A DNA stretch of 6,474 bases from Spirochaetaceae bacterium (GTDB taxonomy: Bacteria > Spirochaetota > Spirochaetia > SZUA-6 > Fen-1364). The stretch covers positions 8,651 to 15,124 of the forward strand of contig PMDT01000332.1 in the NCBI GenBank assembly GCA_003154555.1, read 5' to 3'. Position numbers and translations under genes: made by a program. The stretch's first letter is position 1. Every line of letters begins with the position of its first letter. Shown here piece after piece: positions 1 through 6,474 of this stretch. The notes under the pieces are model-generated. The model was not told the origin of the DNA. It saw only the letters and a program-made list of their open reading frames with translations, and did no database searches.

Positions 1-455
1 TTTTGCAATATCCGTCCCACGTGGGCATCTACGCCGGCCAGGGCCGGTTCGTCCATGCTGCCTCCGACGGACCTTACACGGGCGTCATCGTTTCCTCGCT
101 TGCAGAATCCTACTATCGCGATCGTTTCATCGGGTCTCGGCGGGTGATAGAATGGCGAAAGCCGGTGCTCGACGTCGTGCTCAAAGATGATCCAGCGACG
201 ATCGTGGATGCCGATCCCTTTGCCTCTCACGAGCTTTTAACCATCCGGGTGATCAACGAGATGAGCGGCGGGGGGCCTGTAAGCCTGGACCTTTTCAACG
301 GAGACACAAGGGTGCAGTCAGAATGGGTTGCTCCCAGCGCCGCGAAACCCGCCGAGCTTTCCTTTGTGCCGAATGTCGGGACATGGACCGTGCGGCTTTC
401 ACGGATCTACAAGGGCCGAGAGCTGGGAAAGGTGACATTCACGGTGGTGGAGTAG
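1..455 (+). CDS. NlpC/P60 family peptidoglycan endopeptidase, C-terminal part (5' end outside window)
   Basis: The reading frame is open to the left edge and the N-terminal part, including the catalytic Cys, lies outside. The first visible residues contain SHVGIYAG followed by GRFVHA, the typical second half of an NlpC/P60 papain-like fold. The His of HVGIY (codon at 18-20) is the expected catalytic His, and the His of FVHA the expected third polar residue. The family cleaves peptide stems of peptidoglycan, usually the D-Glu to diamino acid bond, in the periplasm. After the fold ends (about visible residue 50, RRVIEW) comes a tail of about 95 residues with alternating hydrophobic beta-strand character, ending in GTWTVRLSR and VTFTVVE. 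It reads like an Ig-like or beta-sandwich domain, which is inference. The TAG stop lies one base before murJ, so the two are probably co-transcribed. The TTG at position 3 is not a plausible start because it falls inside the catalytic fold. Confidence 0.85.
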   Translation, partial: LQYPSHVGIYAGQGRFVHAASDGPYTGVIVSSLAESYYRDRFIGSRRVIEWRKPVLDVVLKDDPATIVDADPFASHELLTIRVINEMSGGGPVSLDLFNGDTRVQSEWVAPSAAKPAELSFVPNVGTWTVRLSRIYKGRELGKVTFTVVE

Positions 456-456
456 G

Positions 457-2034
457 ATGTCGCAGGAAGCGGAGAAGCGCAGCGCCGAGAGCCGGGGCAG
501 CACGGTCAGCACCGTGATCGTGATGATCTGCACGGCGGCATCCCGTCTTTTCGGGTACGTGCGGCAGGCCCTTTTTAACTACTATTTCGGCGCCTCGGGG
601 GCCGCCGACGCTCTGAACGCGGTCTTCAACATCCCCAATAACCTCCGCAAACTCTTCGCGGAAGGCGCATTTTCCGCGGCCTTCATACCGGTCCTTTCTT
701 CCACGCTGGCTGAGGATCCCACGCGCCAGAGGTCGCAGGCTCTTGTGCAGACCCTGATCGCCCTGGAGCTGTGCGTGCTCCTGCCGCTGGTTGCACTGAG
801 CCTTGCGTTCCCCCGCGCGCTCGTCACGATGCTTTTCGCCTTCCAGGATCCGGGGAAGGTTGCTGTGGCAGCGACGCTGATGCGGTGGACGTTCAACTAC
901 GTCCTGTTCGTGTCCCTCGGGGCGCTGGTCATGGCAGTCCTCAACACGCACGGCCGTTTCACGATTCCCGCGCTCAGCCCGCTCCTGTTCACGCTGCCCA
1001 CCGTGCTTTCCCTCATCTTCTTTCACGGACGGCTGGGCATCCTTGCCATGGGTGTCGGCGTGCTGGTCGGAGGCATCCTGCAGCTCGCCTTCCAGATCCC
1101 CGCATTCCGCGGCCAGGGCTACCGATTCAAGGTGAGCTTCCATTTTGCGAATTCCGATTTCGTGCGCACGGCACGCCTGTGGATCCCGTATCTCGCTGCG
1201 GCGTCGATCGTGACGATCAATCAGTTCGTGGCGCAGTTCTTCGCCACGGGACTTGACGATGGAAGCGTCTCTGCCTTGACAAATGCAGTCATGTTCCTGC
1301 AGATCCCCATCGGAATTTTCACGACTTCCGTGGCCACCGTCACGTTCCCCACGATGAGCAGGCAGGTAGCCAGTGGCGAGACCGAGGCCCTGCGGGGAAC
1401 GGTGGCGTATGGAATCAATTTCCTCCTGGTCCTTCTCGTTCCTTCTTCCATACTTCTCTGCGTCCTGGGCCGTGAGATCATTGCGGCGACCCTGCAGCGG
1501 GGACACTTCACGTCGACCAATACGCTCATGGCGGCGCGCACCCTTACCGGCTACGCAATCGGGCTCGTGAGCATGGGTATCTACACATTCCTCCAGAAGC
1601 TCTTCAATTCGTACAAAACATTCGTGGTGCCGCTCGCCAGCGCGGCGCTGATTGCCGTGATCGACATCATCCTGTCACTGATCCTGAAGGAAACCCCGCT
1701 GCGCGTGAGCGGGCTTGCCTATGCAAACTCCATTGCCTTCACCGTCGGGATGCTTTTTCTGGCATACCTTGCGCGACGGCGCCTGGGCGGGATCGGCATC
1801 CGCTCCATCATCCTGACACTGGGAAAATCCATGCTCGGCTCGCTTCCCATGGCGGTGCTCCTGGTCGCATTTCTTTCGTGGAAGCCGGACCTCTGGCTGC
1901 ACGGAGGGTCGCTGCGCGCGACGGCGCTCGTGGCCGCGGTCGTCCTTGCCAGCGTCGGTCTGACGATCGGGATGTACCTGCTGCTCCGCGTGCCCTTCCT
2001 TGCCGACCTGATCTCGCGGAGGAGGAAAAAATGA
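457..2034 (+). CDS. murJ: MurJ/MviN lipid II flippase
   Basis: MurJ flips undecaprenyl-linked lipid II across the inner membrane for peptidoglycan synthesis (MOP superfamily). The 525-residue product is close to the 511 of E. coli MurJ. About 14 hydrophobic segments are visible, roughly at 17-35, 57-81, 97-117, 146-163, 170-189, 193-213, 242-263, 271-297, 318-338, 361-381, 388-410, 416-438, 448-473 and 488-510. The N-terminal family signature is clear: SRLFGYVRQ (R30, R36), GAADALNAVF (D51), then NNLRKLFAEGAFSAAFIPVL (R64). These match E. coli R18, R24, D39 and R52. Between segments 7 and 8, SVSALTNAVMFLQIPIGIF carries M279 and Q282 where E. coli has R270 and E273. The ATG start has a GGAG at 449-452 and gives the expected short N-terminus before segment 1. 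It begins one base after the NlpC/P60 stop and ends in an ATGA overlap with the next gene. The C-terminus is basic (RRRKK). Confidence 0.95.
   Translation: MSQEAEKRSAESRGSTVSTVIVMICTAASRLFGYVRQALFNYYFGASGAADALNAVFNIPNNLRKLFAEGAFSAAFIPVLSSTLAEDPTRQRSQALVQTLIALELCVLLPLVALSLAFPRALVTMLFAFQDPGKVAVAATLMRWTFNYVLFVSLGALVMAVLNTHGRFTIPALSPLLFTLPTVLSLIFFHGRLGILAMGVGVLVGGILQLAFQIPAFRGQGYRFKVSFHFANSDFVRTARLWIPYLAAASIVTINQFVAQFFATGLDDGSVSALTNAVMFLQIPIGIFTTSVATVTFPTMSRQVASGETEALRGTVAYGINFLLVLLVPSSILLCVLGREIIAATLQRGHFTSTNTLMAARTLTGYAIGLVSMGIYTFLQKLFNSYKTFVVPLASAALIAVIDIILSLILKETPLRVSGLAYANSIAFTVGMLFLAYLARRRLGGIGIRSIILTLGKSMLGSLPMAVLLVAFLSWKPDLWLHGGSLRATALVAAVVLASVGLTIGMYLLLRVPFLADLISRRRKK
2020..2025 (+). promoter_or_regulatory. 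Strong Shine-Dalgarno (AGGAGG) for the HEAT-repeat gene, inside the murJ 3' end
   Basis: AGGAGG sits five bases before the ATG at 2031 and decides that start: the same frame is open back to an ATG at 1878, but that stretch only shadows murJ. The same bases encode the Arg-Arg-Lys tail of MurJ, so the ribosome site is built into the flippase's basic C-terminus. With the ATGA overlap at 2031-2034, this supports both coupled and independent initiation of the downstream gene. Confidence 0.85.
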
Positions 2035-3359
2035 AGAAGACTGCAATACTCATTTTCATGGCTTTGTGCGCGATGCCCGTGGCTGCGGCTGACACAACCG
2101 CGCACGACCGCATGCGCCAGACGCTCCTCTACGGCATCGACAAGCAGGTCATCGATGCCATCGCCACGATCCGGCAGCAGCAGGACGCGACATTCACGCC
2201 TGAGCTCGCCCAGATTCTCGCGGAACAGCGCTCTTCGGACGTCCAGAAGGCGGTGCTCGATCTGTTTCGGGACACGAAGGTGAAGGACGGGGAGGCCAGC
2301 GCGCGGGCCCTGATTGCCGCCTGGCAGGACACCCCGGGCGCCGCGGTCGTTTCCGCGGTCCAGTACGTGGCGGCCATAGGTGCCGACGGCCTGCCCGCGC
2401 TCCTGGGACCGCTTGTCGACTCTACGGACAACTCTGTTGCGCTGTCGTCGATTGCTGCGTTGGGCACGGGCGGTGGCGCCGATTCCGCCGCGCTCCTTCT
2501 GAAAAAGCTCAAGAGCCCCGACTATCCCGACGGGCGGAAGACCGACATCGTCCTGGCGCTGGGCACGCTGAAGGATCCCGGCGCGGTCGACGATCTCCTT
2601 TCCATCGCAAAAAACCAGGACGAGGACAAGGTCCGCCGCATGTATGCCGCTGACTCGCTGGGAAAGATCGGCGACGCGAAAGCGCTGCCGGTTCTGCGCG
2701 ACATGTTCCAGGAAAAGGACGCGCTTATCAGGCTCTACGCTGCCTCGGCGATATCTCATTTCAGCGTGGACGAGGCGTTCCCGATGCTGATCCAGGGTCT
2801 GAGGGATGAAAATGTCAAGGTAAGGGAGCAGAGCGCAAAAACGCTTGCGCGGCAGCTCAACCCGACGCAGACAGCCACCGCGGTGCCCATACTTTCCTAC
2901 AAGGCGGAGTTCGACCCGGAGTCCATTGTGCGGGTCGCCTCATTGCAGGCGCTGGGGGCGATCGGAGGGGACGAGGCGATAAGCATGCTGCTGAAGGTAT
3001 ACAGCGGCGCCGACCACCCCGCAGAGAGCAGAGACGCCGCCCTCACGGCCCTGGCATCCAAGGCCCTGGCAAAGAGTCTCGACGCTATTCGGTCGGTGAT
3101 TGCCGCGGAATGGACGTCCTACGACACGCGCACCCTCGAGGCGACGGCACGGATCCTTTCGACAACGAAAAGCGCGTCCCTCCGGGAGTTCTACGTCAGG
3201 TTCCTGGACAGCTCGAACCCTGTCGTGCGCTCCTACGCCGCGCGCGGCATCGCGACAAACGCAATGAGCGACCTCAAGGACCGCGTGAAGAAGATGGCCG
3301 ACACGGATCCGAGCGCCGCCGCGCGCGCGGAGGCGGCAAAGAGTCTCCTTCAGCTCTAG
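2031..3359 (+). CDS. Secreted HEAT-repeat protein
   Basis: This is a 442-residue protein with a short type I signal peptide: KK at the N-terminus, a hydrophobic core to about residue 16, then VAAA before D21, so cleavage is expected after about A20. The mature part is almost wholly alpha-helical pairs of about 30 residues. Clear HEAT/PBS-lyase-like units include one at about 198-227 (VRRMYAADSLGKIGD, then ALPVLRDMF), 229-258 (IRLYAASAISHF), 260-290 (VKVREQSAKTLA), 297-324 (IVRVASLQALGAIGGDEA) and 395-420 (PVVRSYAARGIA). I count about ten or eleven over residues 65-441. HEAT solenoids usually bind other proteins; no catalytic motif is visible, and the partner is unknown. It follows murJ with a 4-base ATGA overlap and has a strong ribosome site, so it is likely co-translated with the flippase and may act as a periplasmic scaffold for envelope work (inference). 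Its TAG stop shares bases with the stop of the convergent gene. Confidence 0.88.
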   Translation: MKKTAILIFMALCAMPVAAADTTAHDRMRQTLLYGIDKQVIDAIATIRQQQDATFTPELAQILAEQRSSDVQKAVLDLFRDTKVKDGEASARALIAAWQDTPGAAVVSAVQYVAAIGADGLPALLGPLVDSTDNSVALSSIAALGTGGGADSAALLLKKLKSPDYPDGRKTDIVLALGTLKDPGAVDDLLSIAKNQDEDKVRRMYAADSLGKIGDAKALPVLRDMFQEKDALIRLYAASAISHFSVDEAFPMLIQGLRDENVKVREQSAKTLARQLNPTQTATAVPILSYKAEFDPESIVRVASLQALGAIGGDEAISMLLKVYSGADHPAESRDAALTALASKALAKSLDAIRSVIAAEWTSYDTRTLEATARILSTTKSASLREFYVRFLDSSNPVVRSYAARGIATNAMSDLKDRVKKMADTDPSAAARAEAAKSLLQL

Positions 3360-3371
3360 CCGTCGGAGCTG
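3351..3371. repeat. Short inverted repeat spanning the convergent stop codons
   Basis: CAGCTC (3351-3356) and GAGCTG (3366-3371) form a perfect 6-bp stem with a 9-base loop. The loop holds most of the shared CTAG stop region. It is the only hairpin-like element right at the junction of the two operons, so it could help end transcription from both sides. Neither strand has a T-run after the stem, so it is not a standard intrinsic terminator. A 6-bp repeat in GC-rich DNA can arise by chance; I support the repeat, not its function. Confidence 0.35.
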
Positions 3372-5092
3372 CGCGCCTGCCTCATGAGCTTGTTGATCTC
3401 CTCCAGCGGGGACACCCACTGGCGGAAATGCAGGACCATCTCACGGCCCTTCGGCCCGACGAACGGGATATCGGTTTCCAGGCAATCGTCCAGGGGCCCC
3501 GAGAGCGCGGGAAACATCTCGGGCCGCAAAGGCGTAAAGACGTATTTGCCATCCGCGTTTCGTATTTCGCCTATTCCCGCCGGGACCTGCACAAGGAAGA
3601 CGAGGTACGAAGAGAATCGACCGCCGACCGTGCGCGCTGAGCCTGAAGAGATGCGGTGGACATTGCGGAAACCAACCCGGTGATTCTGGAGATCCACCCG
3701 CATCTCGATGAGCGGCGGGAGCTCAGCCTGCTGCATCGGCTGGCGCGGAATGGCCCTGCGGATGCTCGCCACAGTGGGTCGGACATGGTCCGGGGAGATG
3801 GTGGACGAGGGGACGGACATCAGGGAGATACGCTTTGGCGTGTGCGTCGCGGACGCCTGCGCACGCACGCCGGCGGATGAAAGCTTCCTGCCGCCGTGAG
3901 CCGGCGCGGAGACGAGCGCTGAAACGGGCACGGCGCCAGCGCGCATGGCCTGTCCGCGCGCAATGCCCGTGATTGGTGCCTCGCTGAGCTTGTTCCGCAT
4001 GTACAGGAACAAGCGGATCAGCAGGTAGATGACCCCAAGACCCAGGATGATATAGAGCACGTACAGGAAGGTGAGGCGGGGTATGGGGAGTCCGCCCTTG
4101 CCCGTATAGGTGAAGGAAAGAGTGCCTGACGTCGGTGAGATGCGGGGATCGTCGTCAAAGAGGAGCTGGATGCTCGCCTGATGATCGCCCTTGGGGTAGG
4201 AGAGGGGAAGGCGGATCGTCGCGTTGAGTATCGCCTCGCCCGTTGCGGGCACCGGGACTGACACGTGCTGTTGCAGCAGCTCCACCCCGTCGCTCTGGAT
4301 GCTGGAGAGCTTCACGATGATAGGCTCGGTCTTCCAGTTCTTGATGTGGAATGGCGCCGTGAACACGGTGCCCACCTTGCCCAGGGCCGGCGGGAAGCTC
4401 AGGTCGGGGAAGCCCGTTGTGCGACCGGTCAGGTTGCCACTGTCGTTGACCTTGTAGGGGACGATTGTGACGCCCAGCGCCTGGGCAATGTCCGCCAGGT
4501 AGCTCTTCTCCCCTTCCTCTCCGGGGGCCGGCTGCGGCGGCACCTTGAGGATGTTGAATGTCCATCCCTCCCGGCGCATCGCGGACGCGGCATTGACAAT
4601 TGCCGCCTGCACGACGGCGGGGTCAGCCTTATTCGGGCTTCCCGGAGGGGGATCGTTCACCCCGTCGGTGATGAGGATGATCTGTTTCGGATTTGTCTCA
4701 GGCAGCTCCTTCACGTAGCTTCCGAGGAACTGGAGCGCGGCGACGAGGTCTGTATACCTGCCCAGCGCGTGGAGCAGCAGGATGCGGCCGAATGCCTGCT
4801 GGGCCGCGGATTCGCTGTTGATGGCAAGGGAGATTTCAAGCTCGGGGGTGCTGGAGAAGCTCAACAGGTGGAAGGTGTCCCCGGCATGGAGCTTGGCGGT
4901 GAGCAGGTCCTGGATGAGATAATTGGTGACATCGTCGAAATAGGGGAACATGCTCTCCGACGTGTCGATCATCACCACGAGATCGATGTTGGCCGCGGAC
5001 ACCGACGCCGCGCCCCCCGCGAGAAGAACGACCGCCAGACCGATGAGCAGGAGCCGCGACCGGCCCCTGCCTCCGCGTGATGCGTGCATCAT
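3356..5092 (-). CDS. Membrane-anchored von Willebrand A domain protein with a C-terminal FHA-like domain
   Basis: The 578-residue product has, in order: a basic N-terminus and hydrophobic signal segment (about 13-30, possible cleavage near A33/A34); a VWA domain (about 35-215); a beta-rich region (about 225-330); one strong transmembrane helix (about 341-364) followed by basic residues; a low-complexity basic linker (about 370-455); and a C-terminal globular domain (about 458-575). The MIDAS metal site is complete: DTSES (D43, S45, S47), T114 in RYTD, and D143 in ITDG. VWA domains bind protein ligands through the metal. The order predicts a periplasmic VWA domain and a cytoplasmic tail. The tail's VHRISSGSARTVGG and later strands loosely resemble an FHA fold, but its key residues are not evident. 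Function is unknown; no MoxR or Bat partner is visible. The start ATG overlaps the greA stop (ATGA); a second ATG follows at once (5089). No good ribosome site is seen (only GGCGGA about 12 bases upstream), which suggests translational coupling to greA. Confidence 0.85.
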   Translation of the reverse strand: MMHASRGGRGRSRLLLIGLAVVLLAGGAASVSAANIDLVVMIDTSESMFPYFDDVTNYLIQDLLTAKLHAGDTFHLLSFSSTPELEISLAINSESAAQQAFGRILLLHALGRYTDLVAALQFLGSYVKELPETNPKQIILITDGVNDPPPGSPNKADPAVVQAAIVNAASAMRREGWTFNILKVPPQPAPGEEGEKSYLADIAQALGVTIVPYKVNDSGNLTGRTTGFPDLSFPPALGKVGTVFTAPFHIKNWKTEPIIVKLSSIQSDGVELLQQHVSVPVPATGEAILNATIRLPLSYPKGDHQASIQLLFDDDPRISPTSGTLSFTYTGKGGLPIPRLTFLYVLYIILGLGVIYLLIRLFLYMRNKLSEAPITGIARGQAMRAGAVPVSALVSAPAHGGRKLSSAGVRAQASATHTPKRISLMSVPSSTISPDHVRPTVASIRRAIPRQPMQQAELPPLIEMRVDLQNHRVGFRNVHRISSGSARTVGGRFSSYLVFLVQVPAGIGEIRNADGKYVFTPLRPEMFPALSGPLDDCLETDIPFVGPKGREMVLHFRQWVSPLEEINKLMRQARSSDG

Positions 5093-6474
5093 AGGTTTTT
5101 CAAATCCGCCTTTTCTATGCTTTCCACGACGTAGTGGAAGGCATTCTGGTTGAGCGTAAACTGGAGCTCTTCGCCTTCCTTCCTGTCCCAGAGTGCGTTA
5201 CCCAGCGGCGACAGATAGGAAATGACGTTGCGGCTCGGGTTGGATTCCCAGGGGCCGAGGATCACATACTCTTCCGGTTGGCTGCTCTTTCTGTTCTGCA
5301 GATGGACGCGCGTGCCGAAGGAAATCCGGTCCGTCTTCACCTCGTTCTCATTGAAGATCTGGGCCTGCTGGACCTCTTCCTTCAGGTGTGATGCCGTCAC
5401 TTTGAGCATCTCCTGCTTCTCCAGTGCCGCCTTGTACTCCGCGTTCTCTCTCAAATCGCCCTTTGCCATTGCGACGCCGATCTCCTTCGAGTTCTCGGGA
5501 ATTTCCACGTCGATAACTCGCTTGAGGTCCTGCTGCTTCTTCTCGAAGCTCGCCCGCGTCACCATCAGGCCAAGGCTCACCTTTTCAGCGCCCGGTTCGC
5601 CGAGGAAGTGGAAGTCCGGGTGTTTCTCCTTGATCCGGTGCTTGAGCTGGATCTTGATGGACGGGTCGAGCTCCTTGACGTCGTCCACGAGGGTGTAGAG
5701 CCGGGTGATGGAGTCACGATCGGCGGCCATGAGGAACTCAAGGAGCTTTCCCTCGTCGAAAAGGAACTCGTGGATCTGCCGGTTCGTCTTGCGATTGCCG
5801 CTGGCATTCTGCTTGTTAGCGATGTCCCGATAGGTGATGTCCAGCAGGTGGATGAGCCCGATGTAGACCTTTTCCTTCTGGACATTCGTCTTCGCGAGCC
5901 AGCGTTCGCCAAGCAGGTTCTTGGCGATCCAGACGAACGCATCCCGCAGCTCGCGGTAGCGCGAGGTGACGTATGAGAGCATTGACGTGAGCGCGTCCCA
6001 CTCGGCGGCGGCGACCAGCTCGTCCACGATGAAACGGGTCGGGAAGAGAGGGAAAAGACGCGCGAAAACGGCAGGCCAGTCCGCGCTGTTCTTCTTCACG
6101 GCGACCATGAAATCCTTGCGCAGATCGGGATCATCGGTCTTGGAAAAGACATCTTCCAGCTTCTCGATACGGCCGAAAAGCTCCTCAAAGGTGGTCTGCA
6201 CCCCCGAGGACAGGTAGGGATAGCGGCCGATGATTTTCTGAAGCAGAAGCCAGCTCGACAGCACCGTCTCGGAGACCACCGTGAAACCCTTCAGGAATCC
6301 AGTGAAATAGGCGAACATCTCCGTGAAGTAATCCGAGTCAGGCTCCGCGTGGGCGGCCTGGAGGTAGTCTTCCAGTGTCTTCACCCGTTCGAAAAATCCT
6401 TTTTCGGCCTTGAACTTGTTGAATGTCTTTTCCTCGAAGGAAATGGGCTTGTCGCGGACCATGAACTGGTCGAT
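5089..6474 (-). CDS. greA: GreA-type transcription elongation factor with long N-terminal extension (5' end outside window)
   Basis: GreA binds the RNA polymerase secondary channel and stimulates cleavage of backtracked transcripts. The last 158 residues, counting from the ATG at 6462, form a full GreA: a coiled-coil hairpin (about 300-372) with GDLRENAEY at the tip, whose D336 and E339 match the essential E. coli D41 and E44, then an FKBP-like domain (about 378-457) containing SYLSPLGNALW. Ahead lie about 300 visible residues with mostly helical character and no motif I can name (for example YVTSRYRELRDAFVWIAKNL). A long extension of this kind is, from memory, usual for spirochaetal GreA, which reaches about 900 residues. 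The frame stays open past the ATG at 6462 to the edge (IDQF before the Met) and no ribosome site precedes that ATG, so I treat the gene as truncated. It is followed by the VWA gene with an ATGA overlap. Confidence 0.85.
   Translation of the reverse strand: MDQFMVRDKPISFEEKTFNKFKAEKGFFERVKTLEDYLQAAHAEPDSDYFTEMFAYFTGFLKGFTVVSETVLSSWLLLQKIIGRYPYLSSGVQTTFEELFGRIEKLEDVFSKTDDPDLRKDFMVAVKKNSADWPAVFARLFPLFPTRFIVDELVAAAEWDALTSMLSYVTSRYRELRDAFVWIAKNLLGERWLAKTNVQKEKVYIGLIHLLDITYRDIANKQNASGNRKTNRQIHEFLFDEGKLLEFLMAADRDSITRLYTLVDDVKELDPSIKIQLKHRIKEKHPDFHFLGEPGAEKVSLGLMVTRASFEKKQQDLKRVIDVEIPENSKEIGVAMAKGDLRENAEYKAALEKQEMLKVTASHLKEEVQQAQIFNENEVKTDRISFGTRVHLQNRKSSQPEEYVILGPWESNPSRNVISYLSPLGNALWDRKEGEELQFTLNQNAFHYVVESIEKADLKNL
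5563..5587 (-). promoter_or_regulatory. Possible internal translation start for a short GreA
   Basis: Inside greA an in-frame ATG (5565-5563) has an AAAAGGTGAG stretch ending ten bases upstream; AGGTGA is a six-base match to the anti-Shine-Dalgarno. Starting here would give exactly 158 residues, the length of E. coli GreA, covering the whole coiled coil and FKBP-like domain. The spacing is on the long side and the match may be fortuitous. This is a suggestion only. Confidence 0.25.

Noticed and set aside
439..1506. Long open frame (355 codons) antisense to murJ
   Set aside because: It lies opposite a clear MurJ, its translation is charged and low in complexity, and no domain is recognisable. 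GC-rich coding DNA often leaves such frames open.
1878..2030. Upstream in-frame extension of the HEAT gene to an ATG at 1878
   Set aside because: It would overlap murJ by about 150 bases, encode an Arg-rich shadow sequence and bury the signal peptide. The ATG at 2031 has AGGAGG and a proper signal peptide.
2058..2072. Possible lipobox (Cys13) in the HEAT protein
   Set aside because: The residues before the Cys are Met-Ala-Leu; position -1 is Leu rather than Ala, Gly or Ser, and the VAAA site further on fits ordinary signal peptidase better.
1719..2759. Antisense open frame across the murJ/HEAT-gene junction
   Set aside because: It has a strongly Arg-rich translation with no motif and spans two well-supported genes on the other strand.
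3315..3337. GCCGCC/GGCGGC inverted repeat near the end of the HEAT gene as a terminator
   Set aside because: It lies within coding sequence of Ala-rich codons, has an 11-base GC-rich loop and no T-tract; probably compositional.
3110..3640. Open frame on + running past the convergent junction
   Set aside because: It overlaps the HEAT gene in another frame and the VWA gene antisense; the product is Arg-rich with no recognisable features.
4265..5080. Open frame of 271 codons on + opposite the VWA gene
   Set aside because: The opposite frame encodes a complete MIDAS motif and signal peptide; this one shows no domain and is a composition shadow.
6460..6462. ATG at 6462 as the true start of greA
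   Set aside because: The frame is open upstream to the edge, there is no ribosome site, and extended GreA proteins are expected to be longer.
1..6474. Search for CRISPR arrays, transposons, tRNA/rRNA genes, phage or defence genes
   Set aside because: No regularly spaced repeats, transposase motifs, terminal repeats or RNA gene signatures were seen; nearly every base is coding in five ordinary genes.

Overview
The window is a gene-dense piece of a GC-rich bacterial chromosome (roughly 60% GC by eye). It holds five protein genes, two of them cut by the window edges. I see no RNA genes, mobile elements, CRISPR arrays or intergenic stretches longer than a few bases. The best clue to the organism is the right-hand gene: a GreA-type transcription elongation factor with a long helical N-terminal region ahead of the normal GreA domains. 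From memory this architecture is typical of spirochaetes, so a GC-rich member of the Spirochaetota is my leading guess. It is an inference from one gene, and the source could be another deep-branching Gram-negative lineage.

Left block, + strand, 1-3359: a three-gene envelope operon. It starts with the C-terminal part of an NlpC/P60 peptidoglycan endopeptidase (1-455). One base later comes murJ, the lipid II flippase (457-2034). A secreted HEAT-repeat protein (2031-3359) follows and overlaps murJ by an ATGA tetranucleotide. A flippase exporting the peptidoglycan precursor is thus paired with an enzyme that cuts peptide stems in the finished wall. The HEAT protein is probably a periplasmic scaffold of unknown partner.

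Right block, - strand, 6474-3356: a two-gene operon. The long greA (partial, 6474-5089) is followed, again with an ATGA overlap, by a membrane protein with a signal peptide, a von Willebrand A domain with an intact MIDAS metal site, one transmembrane helix and a C-terminal globular domain that looks weakly FHA-like (5092-3356).

The two operons converge and their stop codons overlap in the palindrome CTAG (3356-3359). No untranslated gap remains for a conventional terminator; only a small inverted repeat without a T-tract spans the junction.

I found no clear new defence or mobile system. The most unusual points are the extended GreA with a possible internal start for a 158-residue standard GreA, the VWA/FHA-like membrane protein coupled to it, the overlapping convergent stops, and a MurJ lacking two charged positions known from the E. 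coli protein.
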